Below, piece by piece: positions 53,854 through 64,000 of a stretch of 64,000 bases of DNA; positions within the stretch are counted from its first letter, which is position 1; each line of letters starts with the position of its first letter. The DNA is taken from assembly GCA_037126765.1 (NCBI GenBank), contig JBBCBC010000026.1, forward strand, positions 28,939,698-29,003,697. Direction: 5' to 3'. The notes below the pieces were generated by a model that was not told the origin of the DNA, did no database searches, and saw nothing but the letters and a program-made list of their open reading frames with translations. The DNA is from Stenogyne calaminthoides. Lineage: Eukaryota > Streptophyta > Magnoliopsida > Lamiales > Lamiaceae. The translations under genes were made by a program, and so were the position numbers.

Positions 53854-54784
53854 AATTGGAAAAGGTTTATGATCAAGAATTTCCTCGTCCTTCGTTTCAT
53901 TCACCATTTGCCTATCATGGTATGAAAATCGGAATTAGCTATTGTAGCTATTGTACTTGACGATGATTCACTAAACCCTAGCAGCATCTAAACCCTAGAA
54001 ACGCTCTTGACTAATTTATTATGATATGTAAAAATACCGTATTTCGTTAATTTACTGCACGTGTTTCTTGTTGCTTGCTTTAATTTATTTAAGCTCGATT
54101 TTATGTAAAATATATCCCCTATCCCCTATGTTACTAATAGAGAGATATTATTTTAATGATGTGTTATCTTCTGGTTCATTTGGATGATGTGTCATTTTGA
54201 GATTAATTTGAATAAATTATCACATTTATTATATTAATGTGTCATTTTTATATTGATTTGTAGTTAATATGTGACATCCATGTGACATTTTAATGTGTAG
54301 TTGATTAAATAAAATGCAACAATTAAGGATTGAACATTGCACCTCTTACATCATATTTATGTTTAATTACACTAAACTATCACTGAAATTGTATCTAAAC
54401 CACCTAACTATTTTTTTGTTGCACTAAATTAGTTATACAAACTATTATTTTATTACATTTAAACCACCAAACTAATTTTTCAAACCAAATTTTCTCTCCA
54501 TTTTATACATGTGCACTACACGTGATTTTTTAAAAAGACGTTTTCGTTAATTTTTATATATTAAGCACAATCTTTTTCTCCTCACCCATTCAACAACCCG
54601 ATTTGTAAAAAAAAAAAAAATCATCAATTTTTGTTTTTTAAGTCTGAAGAAAGATTTTTTTAAAAAATACTCGAATTTAAATTAAGAATTCGTGGAACAA
54701 TTGCAGAATTGGTAGAATTTGACACAATAATTTTATTTCAATATTGTTTAAGTAAATATATTAATATACACCCTAAATAATTAC
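53854..54784. other. 3'UTR and spacer downstream of the MADS gene
   Basis: The 3'UTR probably ends within about 200 bp after 53,853. I see no single clear AATAAA. Further right, 54,340-54,500 has repeated 'AAACCACC(T/A)AACTA' phrases typical of a degenerate repeat. Confidence 0.4.
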
Positions 54785-55020
54785 TACCTCCGTCCCGGAA
54801 AAATGTGCACACCACATTTATTATCGAGTTTTTGTGAGCGAGTTGTTTATTAGTATTTCAAATGATAAAGTGATTTTTAAAGAGGGATATTATAGATCTA
54901 CCTCTCATCTATTGCATGCATCTTTAAAAAATATTTTATCATTTCAAATACTAATAAAAAACTCGCTCGCAAAAACACGTGAAAACAGTAAACGTGCACG
55001 CTTCTTTGGGACGGAGAGAG
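54785..55020. mobile_element. Stowaway MITE, copy 2
   Basis: CTACCTCCGTCCCGGAAAAATG ... TTTGGGACGGAGAGAG with TA flanks. The central 150 bp are nearly identical to copy 1 (29,592-29,828). Confidence 0.85.
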
Positions 55021-55111
55021 TATTATTTCATGTTTAGTGGATTTATGCACATGATTATATTTTTATTATTAAATATATTATATATTACGAATATTGTATT
55101 TTTAATTAAAG

Positions 55112-55140
55112 AACCGCGTAATACGCGGACACTATACTAG
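55112..55140 (+). mobile_element. Helitron 3' terminus (plus strand)
   Basis: Hairpin CCGCGT-AAT-ACGCGG (55,114-55,128), 8 nt, then CTAG (55,137-55,140) followed by T. The element lies to the left. Its 5' end was not found. Confidence 0.6.
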
Positions 55141-55141
55141 T

Positions 55142-55627
55142 GTACAATATTTCGAGCTTGTTCAAACTCCATATATTTGGTCCAGAATCCATATCATGAC
55201 TTTTTTAAACTTGTCTGGCCTTTAAAAATAACAATCTGTTAGTATATTATTTAACCAAGGGATGCATTTCACCCTTATTTTATTTTGATTAGCTAGGATC
55301 GATCACTCATCTTTCTTCGGCACAGCATTTTCTGATGGACTGCAATTGCCTTAATTAAAAACAGATAGTTATGTAAATTTCTGAATAAAATTTAAATTCA
55401 ATCTGTAACTCAGAGTACAATTTTTGTGATCGATATTTTCATTCCACAAGGTACCAGCTAGCTTTTTTGCAACAGAAATCTGGGACCACAATGAATTTAA
55501 TTTATTAATACTGAATGGGAAATCTTGGGGTGACTAAGGGGATTGTGACAAGTGTGCGGCCGAGATCCGTTATTACATTTCAGAGAATTGCATCATCACT
55601 TCCCAGACCCTTGTTTGCCTCCATTGA
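55142..55627. other. AT-rich spacer
   Basis: No gene recognised. Confidence 0.4.
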
Positions 55628-55800
55628 TGAATTTTTTTTTTTTTTAATTGGACAAAGTTAGTTGTTAGTAGTTAGTACATCAAGCACCCAAACACTCCAT
55701 AAATTTACCAAGCCACCTTATAACTCTCATACTCTAATTCGTTTTCAAAAGGGAATCGAACCTGGGTCTCCCACTCAATTGAGAATGGGTTGTTTCTTAT
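55628..55800 (-). mobile_element. SINE, minus strand
   Basis: Reverse copy of the family at 47,586-47,770: T-run (poly(A) of the minus strand), GTTAGTTGTTAGTAGTTAG, CCACCTTATAACTC, then box B as GGAATCGAACC (55,752-55,762). Confidence 0.75.
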
Positions 55801-57330
55801 ATATAATTGTATCAATAATTCCTAGTAGATCAAATTGTCGGATATGCATATGCTCGATGAGTGCTATAGTTTATAATTTCACAACATCGAGTATATATAA
55901 TACACATCATGATTGTACACATATGAATTGGTCAATGTCGAGGTAAATTAAGTAAATAGATTATTCTTGATCCTCTCTACAAGCTCGAGCTTTTAGATGA
56001 GACGAAATTTTCTCAGTCAAATCACACACTCGACCTCGCTCAGACATTTCCTTTGCTTAATTCCCCAAAGAATAACTCTCAAGTGATGTAGGCTTGACAC
56101 TTGGGAGTTAGGAGTATGTTCTTCTTTAGATCTCAAATTCGAGACTCCTAAAGTGCTATCAATTTTTAAGATAAACCAATTCATACAGAGTTTTACTATG
56201 GTTTGAAGTGGGTCCCCTCGCTAGTGGACTGTGTGTTTTGGTCTCTTGAATTAGTCAGTTCTAGGGCTACATACCGAGTTAATAAAAAAAAGGTCAAATA
56301 AAACATTTTCGATAAAAATTAACCCTTAAAGGTACGGTGGGTTATGTGGGTTCCGATCCCATGAATTAGTCAATTCTTGATTGGATATTCTCATACAAAT
56401 TTAATATGGGTGGAGTGCTTTACGTGAGAAAGTCGAACCCAGGATGTGGGCGTGAGCTGATACCATGAAAGAATTCCGTCTCATCTAAAAATTTAAATGT
56501 GCAGAGAGATGTGAAATTAATTTTTTTTATTTAATTTCCCTAATAAATACCAAGTTATTAAAAAAATGGTCAAATGAAACATATTCGATAAAAATTTACC
56601 CTAAGGAGATACATGAGTACTCCAATTTCTAATTTAGAGAACACTCAAGAATGTATAAAACAGCAAGCAAATCGTGCAATCCATTCGGCAGGATACCGAA
56701 TCATAAAAAAGAAAAAGAAAAAAAAGGCTGTAGATGCTGCAAAAGCTGACACTCATCGATCATTGATCAAAATATAGTTATATATAACTGTGTTTTAATA
56801 TATGATCAAATATATATATATATATACACATGAATTTACATGAACATATTCTTCATATCCTGATATATGAGTTGGTCCTAAGTAACACAAATTTTCAATG
56901 TAATTAGTTCGCAACTATCATTTAATACAAACAAACTAATAGTACAATTTAATGAAATAATTAACACTCTTAAAAAAAATACAAAATGCTAATCAACTTC
57001 ACAACAAAATGTGTTCATATATAGGATGCACCAATGATTGTGTAAATAAGTATATCTACATATTAATTTCGGCTAACCTCTTCTAAATGATGCTATCAAT
57101 TTGACGATCTCCATGGCTTGATCAGAGACTGAAGGCCTAACCTTCTTCCCTCTATCTCAAACCAAAATGCCCCCAACTATATGGGGCTGTTTTCAACCTT
57201 TACTCGTTGAAGTAGAAGTGCTTATTTTTTAACTTTTAGAAAAAAAATAAGCACTTCTAACATTTCCACTTGTATTCTAAAAATATCTACCTCATTATTC
57301 CACATCTTCTAATACAGTCATTCGATAAAT
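55801..57330. other. Repeat-rich spacer
   Basis: 55,945-56,010 repeats the TTAGATGAGACGAAATT family of 28,735, and 56,455-56,500 carries it inverted (GATACCATGAAAGAATTCCG). The phrase CATTTTCGATAAAAATTAACCC/CATATTCGATAAAAATTTACCC occurs twice (56,304 and 56,580), so part is duplicated. No gene. Confidence 0.45.
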
Positions 57331-57569
57331 TTACATGTTTATACCACACACGTCCTCTGGTGACGCGATTTCAAGCCACGGCTTTGCAGGGCCACTAAAA
57401 TGCACAACTTTAGCAGCTTCAAATGCATCTTTGTCCACATTTGGATCATGTCTACGCCCTAAACTGGCTAGGTGCCATGTGGGATCGAGGGCGTGGACGT
57501 GATTTCCGAATGCAATCAAGGCAGGCGGAAATGTTCCCGGATGCCATAGTGCAAAACCAGAATCAGGTT
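57331..57569 (-). pseudogene. GT8 galacturonosyltransferase (GAUT-like), isolated C-terminal exon
   Basis: Minus-strand exon after an acceptor ACATTTTACAG. It reads PDSGFALWHPGTFPPALIAF, then DPTWHLASLGRRHDPN and VVHFSGPAKPWLEIASPED. The LW..GT.PPALIAF, DP.WH...LG and AVVH..G..KPWLEI sequence is the C-terminal signature of GAUT family (GT8) enzymes, which build pectin in the Golgi. The final exon does not follow (stop at 57,331), and the catalytic DxD region is not present between this piece and the one at 60,850. It is a fragment of a broken gene. Confidence 0.75.
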
Positions 57570-57699
57570 CTGTAAAATGTAACAACATTTTATGATGACG
57601 AATAAGTTGCATATGTAAATTTACACCCTCCAGATCACTTTATAATAGGAAAATTAAACAATAACGGGGCAACTCATTTGAATAAATTGAGTTAGAATT

Positions 57700-58018
57700 A
57701 AAAAGTTCTTTTTTTCCCTAACTTGTTACGGTCCAATTTCAGTCCAGAAAAGTCAACTTTTTCGATCTAGTCCCAATACTAAAAAAAAGTCTAATTCCAC
57801 AAAATTGAAAATGGTGTCGTATTTATGTCACACGATTGTGAATGACCAATTTTGGCTTCATAACTTGTCTATTCTATTATCCAATTTTAGCCCAAATTAA
57901 ATACCCAAGTGACATTCGGATGACATAAAACAATACCATTTTCAAATTTTCAGTTATTTTGGAGGCAATTTGGACAAATTTTGACAAAACAAGTTATGGG
58001 ACCAAATGAAGTTTTATA
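57700..58018. mobile_element. Non-autonomous MULE-like element
   Basis: Left TCCCTAACTTGTTACGGTCC, right AAACAAGTTATGGGACCAAATG in inverted orientation. GTCC/AGTCC phrases in the left arm resemble those at 2,395 and 30,510. No clear 9-bp TSD by eye. Confidence 0.5.
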
Positions 58019-58155
58019 ACTGGATTGAGTTAATAAGTTGAAGTGTTACTTAATTAGATTCATTTAAAATAATTGTGTAATTTGATTTTCTTCCAAATCT
58101 TCAGAATTTCTAATTAACCAAGGTCTATTGAAGCTAATACACCCAAACTTTGTTA

Positions 58156-58512
58156 GGGTATGTTCGTTTCGTAATTATTTTGGTGGATTTTGGATTTTAC
58201 AATCTCAAACTCCCATTTATTTTGAGGTTTAAACTAAAGATTTTGAAATCTTATTAATCATATTTTACCTCATCACCTACTATTACTATATTTTTTTTTC
58301 TTTCAATACACTCACATCATCTATTTTTTTATTCTTTTAATACACTCAAAATAATATAATAATACAACATCAATCATATTTTCCACCATTATACCCTATA
58401 AAATCTCATACTAACAAACATACATCTTAACTATTCATCAAAATTTTAAAATTTTAAGACTTCAAAGTTTGGGATTTCTCACGTCCACCGTAAGCCTAAA
58501 ACCAACATATCC
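58156..58512. mobile_element. Harbinger/Tourist-like MITE with TTA TSD
   Basis: GGGTATGTTCGTTTCG at the left, inverse ...AAAACCAACATATCC at the right, TTA on both sides (58,153-58,155 and 58,513-58,515). 357 bp, a relative of 52,449-52,801. Confidence 0.75.
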
Positions 58513-58516
58513 TTAA

Positions 58517-58750
58517 GGGTATGTTCGTTTTGAGCTTACAGTGGGCGTGGAAAATTCTGAACTTCAAAGTCCTTGGATTTTAAAATCCTATTCAAAAAGT
58601 TTAGTATGTGTTTGTTGGGGATTTTATAGGATAGGATTGTGTAGCATGGAGAAAAAGTTGATTAATTTGTATTATTATATTATTGTTGCAATGATTGAAT
58701 GAATGTGATGTGTTGGAAATTGTGTAAAAATGAGGGGATTATTATTCTCC
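58517..58750. mobile_element. Truncated Harbinger-like MITE abutting the previous copy
   Basis: GGGTATGTTCGTTTTGAGC followed by CTTACAGTGGGCGTGG, CTTCAAAGTCC and AAAATCC: the inverted-orientation arm of the same family. The other end is missing. Confidence 0.5.
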
Positions 58751-59255
58751 CGTGGTAGTAGCAAAACGAGCATAACCTAATATTCTTGAAACATAAGACA
58801 ATAAACTTCGAATATTCCCCCCCTTGCTTTTGTTCTCATCATTTATGAAAATTCCTTTTACTACAATATTCCCGAGGCGATTAATTAATAGAATTAATTA
58901 TAGAAGTACACATTAGTACAAGCCGCCACGTATGTAATTAGAGATAGTAGAATATTCTGCACGTCTTGGATAAAGGAAATATATATATTGAGAAATGTAA
59001 ATTATGATTTTTATGGAAGTTGGCTATATATATATATGTTGAGAAAGTAGACCCATTTTCAAAGTGGTCCCATTATTTCTCTGAAAATCATGTTTGTGGC
59101 ACATGGAGACTCGAATTAAATGGTTGGCTATGAAGGGGCTCTTTCGTACAAATCATTTCTCGAGTCGAGTGGGACAGATTTCAAATTCAAGTAAGATAGA
59201 TTCGATTAAATAGTGTATGGAAACTAGTGTTCAAGATTCTTTTGTATTTAAATAG
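58751..59255. other. Spacer, no gene seen
   Basis: Mixed-composition sequence at 58,790-58,960 (CTTCGAATATTCCCCCCC...; AGCCGCCACGTATG) without a reading frame. Confidence 0.35.
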
Positions 59256-59965
59256 TACACAAAAATATGGGCATATACTTTATGCCTATAAAATGGCACA
59301 TAACATAACAGACCATGTTTTCAGTAAAGTGTTAACCACAACTATACGGCACAAAAAACAAATAAATGAGCTGCTATTGTGGGGTTAAATTTTCGTGTGA
59401 AAGATGTTAGAATTTAAACTGCAATTATAATAAAATTGAGAGAAAAATTAAATTAAATAACACAGATTTTGTTACCTAGTTCGTCAAGAATAATTACGTC
59501 TGAGTGAACTATCAAGTTAAGAGATTTATTAATATTTTCGATGATAACAAATACAATAAATTAAATACATATTTATAAGCAAAATTGAGGCAAAACCCTA
59601 AAGTCTCATTCTGATCGATCAACAAACTCATGCGAGCATTTTGTAAGACATGATTTCAAACTCAATTATTTAATTGGAAATCAACGAAACTCAACCACAA
59701 TTTCTAATGACAATTTGCAATTGACCATGTACTTTATGCCTATAAATGACACAGAACAACTTTATTTTATTTTAGTTAAGTGTTAATCTTGAGGAAGTAT
59801 ACGAATAAAGGACCTTCAATTGTGGGGTTAAGTTTTTGAGTGAAACGTCTCGCAGTTTGTATTTTGTGAAACATATATAATTTCAAACACAACTATTAAA
59901 TTGGAAAACGAAATTCAACCACACTATATATCTAATGACAAATTGCAATTGACTGTTGTCGGTCT
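59256..59965. repeat. Diverged tandem duplication
   Basis: ACTTTATGCCTATAAA..GGCACA..., TTGTGGGGTTAA.TTTT and TCTAATGACAA.TTGCAATTGAC appear in order twice: 59,277/59,385/59,703 and 59,729/59,820/59,932. The second unit is shorter. No coding sequence. Confidence 0.65.
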
Positions 59966-60600
59966 CACAAGAGACAATTTCATAAACTCAATTGCTTCAT
60001 CTTTTTTTGTTTTTTCAAGTAAATATCATTTAACCGTTCAAAAAACTTGATAATATTTTCTAAGTAGAAATTTGTATGAACCTGGTTCACAGATTTGAAA
60101 TAAGTTCATATACGAGTTTTTTTAGACTCATTTTGTAAATAAATTAAAAAATAGTTCGAGTTCACGTGAATCAAATCCATATAAGTGTCACTCTTTCCTA
60201 AAAACATACTCTTAGATTACTAGAGCTCATAACTAAAGTCCATTAGAAAAATTGTTTGACCTATAATCCTATATATATAATGCTCTTTAAGATTAGGTGA
60301 ATTAGAGTGGATGCCCATTTAATATCATCAGATTGTGACTGAACGGAAATTACATAACTTGACATCTAACTTTCACTCGTTATCAAATATTTGTCTTTTT
60401 GGGAAAGGGTGCATGGTGATTTCCCTCCTCATTATTCTTGATGAACTTTAGCTAAAAAAACGCCTACTTTTCCCACTCAATTCTACTAGTTAGACACGGT
60501 GTGAATAGACCAAATCACTTTTCCAAAAAATAGGGCAGGGTATAGCGCGTTTTATTAAATATTTTACAAAATGATCTCATACATAAAACATTTCTCGTTT
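59966..60600. other. AT-rich spacer
   Basis: Nothing definite. A short GAACCTGGTTCACAG palindrome lies near 60,077. Confidence 0.35.

Positions 60601-60603
<3 letters not shown>

Positions 60604-60652
<49 letters not shown>
60604..60652. repeat. (TA)n microsatellite
   Basis: About 23 TA units. Confidence 0.9.
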
Positions 60653-60653
<1 letters not shown>

Positions 60654-60849
60654 TATGTTAAAGAAAATAATACTCAAATATAATAGTGAAGTTCTGTCTT
60701 ATGTATGTTACCATCTGACACGAGACTCCCTCCACACAGATATCGACATAACGACACGCATATCAATGTGTACTAGTGTATTTGAATAAGTGCAGCATTG
60801 ACAAAATCATAATTGTATAGAATTTTGGGAGTGAAAATTAGAAAGTTAC

Positions 60850-61032
60850 CATGGTTTTGGTGTTGATAGCGAAGGCTTTAATGTCTTGTCTATTTAGATA
60901 TGATCATGTCATTCAGAAGATCCTTGAACGAAATTGGTCCTACATAATTTGAACCCTCATCATCATCATCAACTGCACTAGAGCTGCCTGCCTCCATGAA
61001 CGCCTTCATAACCTCTTCTATCAGCTTTTTAA
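60850..61032 (-). pseudogene. GAUT-like gene fragment, upstream exon with frameshift
   Basis: Minus strand: LIEEVMKAFMEAGSSSAVDDDDEGSN, then PISFKDLLNDM, then, after a one-base frame change, NRQDIKAFAINTKTM|GTAACT. 'SF..L...M..N(R/N)QDIKAFA.(K/R)TK.M' is a recognisable segment of GAUT13/14/15-type proteins ahead of the GT8 domain. The exon ends at a proper donor. It is on the same strand as, and upstream of, the C-terminal exon at 57,331-57,569. With the middle exons gone, it is one broken gene. Confidence 0.6.
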
Positions 61033-61262
61033 ACAACACATATATAGGAGAAAATTAATAATTATAAACACCAGCAACATCAAATTAACCTCTTGAAAAT
61101 TTTAGGTGATTAAACATTGATAAACATTATTGTGCTTTCCCTAGCTCAAAACTTGTAGAATACGATCTGGTTTGCACATACTTGTATATCTTTATTATTT
61201 TCATGAAAGATAAATTTTTCACAAAATAAAGCAAATAAAATATTAGTTGGTCTTCAGAAAAG
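61033..61262. other. AT-rich spacer
   Basis: No further upstream exon of the GAUT-like gene recognised. Confidence 0.35.
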
Positions 61263-61264
61263 TT

Positions 61265-61424
61265 GGGTTCACGTGAACTCTTTTTTTTAGTGTTATTGTT
61301 ATACATATTAAATGTCACTATTATAAAAATATGCTTGATTTTTAAACAATGATTCTATTTATATGTACAACAATGATATTAGAAGAAAAAAAAGAGTTCA
61401 CGTGAACCCAGTTCATATAAATTT
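61265..61424. mobile_element. MITE with GTTCACGTGAAC termini
   Basis: GGGTTCACGTGAACTCTTTT at the left and AAAAGAGTTCACGTGAACCC at the right form a 20-bp inverted repeat around an AT-rich core, about 160 bp. Each terminus contains a G-box palindrome (CACGTG). Confidence 0.7.
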
Positions 61425-61512
61425 ATATAAATTTTTACATGAAATATTACATTTAGTTGAAATAATATGTGAATCATTGGACATTGGACCTATATTTCTG
61501 ATATGTTGTGGA

Positions 61513-64000
61513 TAGGGATGCTCACGGTTCGACGCCCGGTTGGAAAAGGTTCTGAATAGTTCGGTTGTTCCAACCGTTTCGTTTTTTTTTTTTTTTATTT
61601 CTTGATTTTTTGGATCTAAAATTTGAAAGAATGTAGATGAGAAATTTAATTATTGTATTATTGTTAATATGAGAATTTAAATTAAAGATTACATTACAAT
61701 AATTAAAAGTTAAAACATAACAATAACATTAGTACAATACCAAAATGCAAGCAACAATGGTAAATTAGTAAGATTAGTCTAGTAGAATTAAATTTCATCA
61801 CCATTTGAATTAATTGAATATGAATTGTTGCAGTATTAACTATTAAGTATGAACTAAGTATCTTGAATTCTAACATTCTAAGAAATACACTTAGAAATAA
61901 TTGAATGAACTATTATAAAATACAAAATACAAAATACAAAAAAATAGTAATTCTAACTTAAAATAAGCTAGTAATCTACTATTACAAATTAATTGAACTA
62001 TTACAAATTTACAAATTACAAAGTGAACTATATCGAATTAGTAATTACAATTACAACTTAAAATTTTAAACTTTACAAAATAAATTTGGGGGAGGGGGGG
62101 ATTTAAAGAAATTGGACTTGAGCTTAAATTTAAGAAATAAACTTAGAAATTCTAAGTTTGAAACTTAAAATTAAGTTGCCTCACGATATCAAATAGGAAT
62201 CAAAGTCCACGTAGTTCTCTTACCTCAAACTTACCTCGTTGATTTGGATCGATTCGATTCTTCATGCATCACTTCCGGTGGTAGTTTCTTCGGAGCTATC
62301 TTGATCATCATTATCAACAAATTCTTGACTTCTCTTTTCGGCTCTACCCAATCATCAAACAAGCATTGGTTTTCCATTTTCAACGGTCATATTCGATCTC
62401 GTTGCATCCAAAGTGTAGCCTCCCAAACTAAAAAGCTTGTTCAATTAGAAGCGGTTAGGCGGGAGATGCAAAATTTAGCATTGACAATATTGGATAGATA
62501 TTTTTCATCCTCGACCACCACTTTAGTATATAAAAGTAGCGTTGTCTTCATCTTCATCAAGCCGAACAAATGAAGAGGATAAATAATGATCAAGTTCGTA
62601 ATAAGGGTTAAGTAGACCTTGGGCGTTTTTTGACGTTAAATCATAAAAATAATTAATATATCTTGTTCATAGAAGAGCCACCACCACCAAAATTTTCTTC
62701 AAAAATCGGGACCGCTTATATTCTCTAAATAAAGACATTAAATAACTTTAATCCGATTACCAATCTCTTCCAGGATTAGGATATACATCATCTTCACCCA
62801 TGACCATATGTCTATTAGGAAATAAATAATTATAATACATATTTAACATCATTATTAATCCATTCAATCTTACTCAGGATCAAACACTTTAGCAAACAAG
62901 AATAGATCGGGAATATTTGTAAAATATTTTTTCCATTTTTGCATCATAGAAAAGTAGCACCACTTAATAAAGGATTTGTAATATTTTCATTTAAACACAT
63001 GAGCAACTTTAATACAATAATCAATTATTTTAAATTACCGTGGGATAATAAACACCGGATAACACTTTTGTGGAATCATTAAAAATTCCCAAAATTTTAC
63101 TATCATGAATCCCAATATTGAGGATATAAACGAATACCACAATTTTCTTGAGTAAAAAATGTACATAAAGCGTCTTTATAATCCATAGACTCCTTTAACA
63201 ATTTATACGTGGAATTCCAACGAGTTGACACATCAAGAGAAATTTTTTGGGATGCATATTGTATGTTCTACAAAAACTTTCCATTTTTTTCAACAATTTT
63301 GAATGTCTCGACATATAATAAATAAGCGGATCTAATAGGACCAACTTTTGTTTTTCAAAGCATCTAAACCATCTTGAAACACATAAATTTAAAATATGAC
63401 ACATACATCTAACATGAAAAAATTTTCCACCAAGATATGGTTGACAAATATTTGTAAGATCTTCAATAGTAGCCGTATTTGCACTAAAGATTATCAAAAC
63501 CAATAGAAAATATTTTTTTAGTAAGAGCATACATACTCATTTAAAATATCATGCAATTTATCTCTAAATAATAAGATTGTGTTTCGTATCAAAATCTCTA
63601 TAAGCAATCAATCTTTTGTTAAGAGTCCACGAATCATCAATCCAAGTGCATGTAACTCCTATATAACTATGCTTTTGAAAACTATCACTCCAAATATCAC
63701 ATATACAAACTTTAACATTTAAATCGGCAAAGAGATTAATCAAAGCATATTTATACTCATAAACAACTTTAGCAACATCACGAGTAGTAGTATGGCGTGA
63801 AACTTTTTTTTGCCGCGCGTGTTGAAGACCAAGGTTAACAAAATCATTCCAATCTGAATTATCGGCAAATTGAAAAGGAAGGTGTTGTGTGCACACAAAT
63901 TTAGCTAACAATTTTCTATATTTCATTTGATCAAATGTAAATAGAAAGTGGGGTTACTTACCTGCTTTTGAACTCCACCACCGCCACGGTTGGACGTAAA
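61513..64000 (-). mobile_element. hAT transposon, decayed, extends beyond the right edge
   Basis: Left end TAGGGATGCTCACGG at 61,513, with GC-rich subterminal sequence (GACGCCCGGTTGG, CCAACCG). Minus-strand transposase remnants fill 62,240-63,926. Confidence 0.6.
62240..63926 (-). pseudogene. hAT transposase (RICESLEEPER-type), broken
   Basis: Minus strand. 63,926-63,564 gives KLLAKFVCTQHLPFQFADNSDW..FVNLGL and YIGVTCTWIDDSWTLNKRLIAYRDF, the strongly conserved hAT stretch. 63,530-63,390 gives NTATIEDLTNICQPYLGGKFFHVRCMCHILNLCV. The C-terminal dimerisation part at about 62,560-62,260 is visible in mixed frames (TLDATRSNMTVEN; WVEPK; RSQEFVDN). Stops and frameshifts separate the pieces. A donor AAGCAG|GTAAGT at about 63,960 suggests an upstream exon running off the window. 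Confidence 0.75.

Noticed and set aside
53850..53960. Extra C-terminal peptide from splicing CTA|CTAAAATTG
   Set aside because: Using a donor after CTA opens about 37 more codons, but it needs GTGTAA as donor and destroys the conserved LQLV end. The GTAACA donor two bases later restores Val-stop and fits the clade.
60571..60789. 72-codon frame containing a run of Ile-Tyr
   Set aside because: It is the translation of a (TA)n microsatellite.
62244..62573. 109-codon plus-strand frame
   Set aside because: Antisense to the C-terminal part of the hAT transposase remnant on the minus strand.
1..64000. Plastid, mitochondrial or bacterial origin of the window
   Set aside because: Spliced nuclear MADS gene, plant DNA transposons with TSDs and AT-rich intergenic DNA throughout. 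No organellar genes.

Overview
This window is nuclear DNA from a flowering plant. The evidence is spliced genes with GT-AG introns, AT-rich intergenic DNA, and a dense load of plant-type transposons (Ty3/Gypsy, CACTA, Mutator, hAT, Harbinger and Stowaway MITEs, Helitrons, SINEs). The best taxonomic clue is the MADS-box gene at 48.7-53.9 kb. Its C-terminus resembles Antirrhinum PLENA as I remember it, so an asterid, probably Lamiales, is likely. That placement is inference from remembered sequences, not a search.

Two genes look intact. (1) 31,297-36,006 (+) is a four-exon gene for a 954-residue plant-specific protein. Its N-terminal block resembles the HAPLESS 8-like family and the start of EMBRYONIC FLOWER 1. 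(2) 48,682-53,853 (+) is an eight-coding-exon AGAMOUS-clade MADS gene of the PLENA/SHATTERPROOF type, 252 or 253 residues. It has a 5'UTR intron, a 2.5-kb first coding intron with an island of candidate regulatory motifs, a tandem splice acceptor that adds or skips one glutamine in the K domain, and an intron inside the last codon. A third small gene, 1,864-2,211 (-), encodes a GRF zinc-finger protein with a C-terminal membrane helix and appears to be cargo of a Mutator-like element.

Layout. 1-2.55 kb: partial LTR inside a Mutator-like element. 2.55-5.07 kb: AT-rich spacer. 5,078-16,780: complete but dead 11.7-kb Ty3/Gypsy element, probably Tat lineage, with TSD TATAG. Its internal deletions remove parts of RT and integrase, and it carries a spliced antisense gene between pol and the 3' LTR. 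17.1-17.95 kb: tandem pair of an unknown small reading frame. 18.86-30.9 kb: repeat-rich spacer with a Helitron end, an hAT element and nested MITEs. 31-36.2 kb: HAP8-like gene. 36.2-41.8 kb: MITEs, a minisatellite and a tandemly duplicated hAT end. 41.8-46.9 kb: decayed CACTA element. 48.4-53.9 kb: PLENA-like gene. 54-61 kb: MITEs, a SINE, a Helitron end, and two exons of a broken GT8 galacturonosyltransferase gene. 61.5-64 kb: decayed hAT transposon running off the right edge.

The intact genes show no sign of forming a pathway. The observations most worth checking are the PLENA-like splice choices and intron island, the antisense gene in the Gypsy element, and the 17-kb tandem reading-frame pair.
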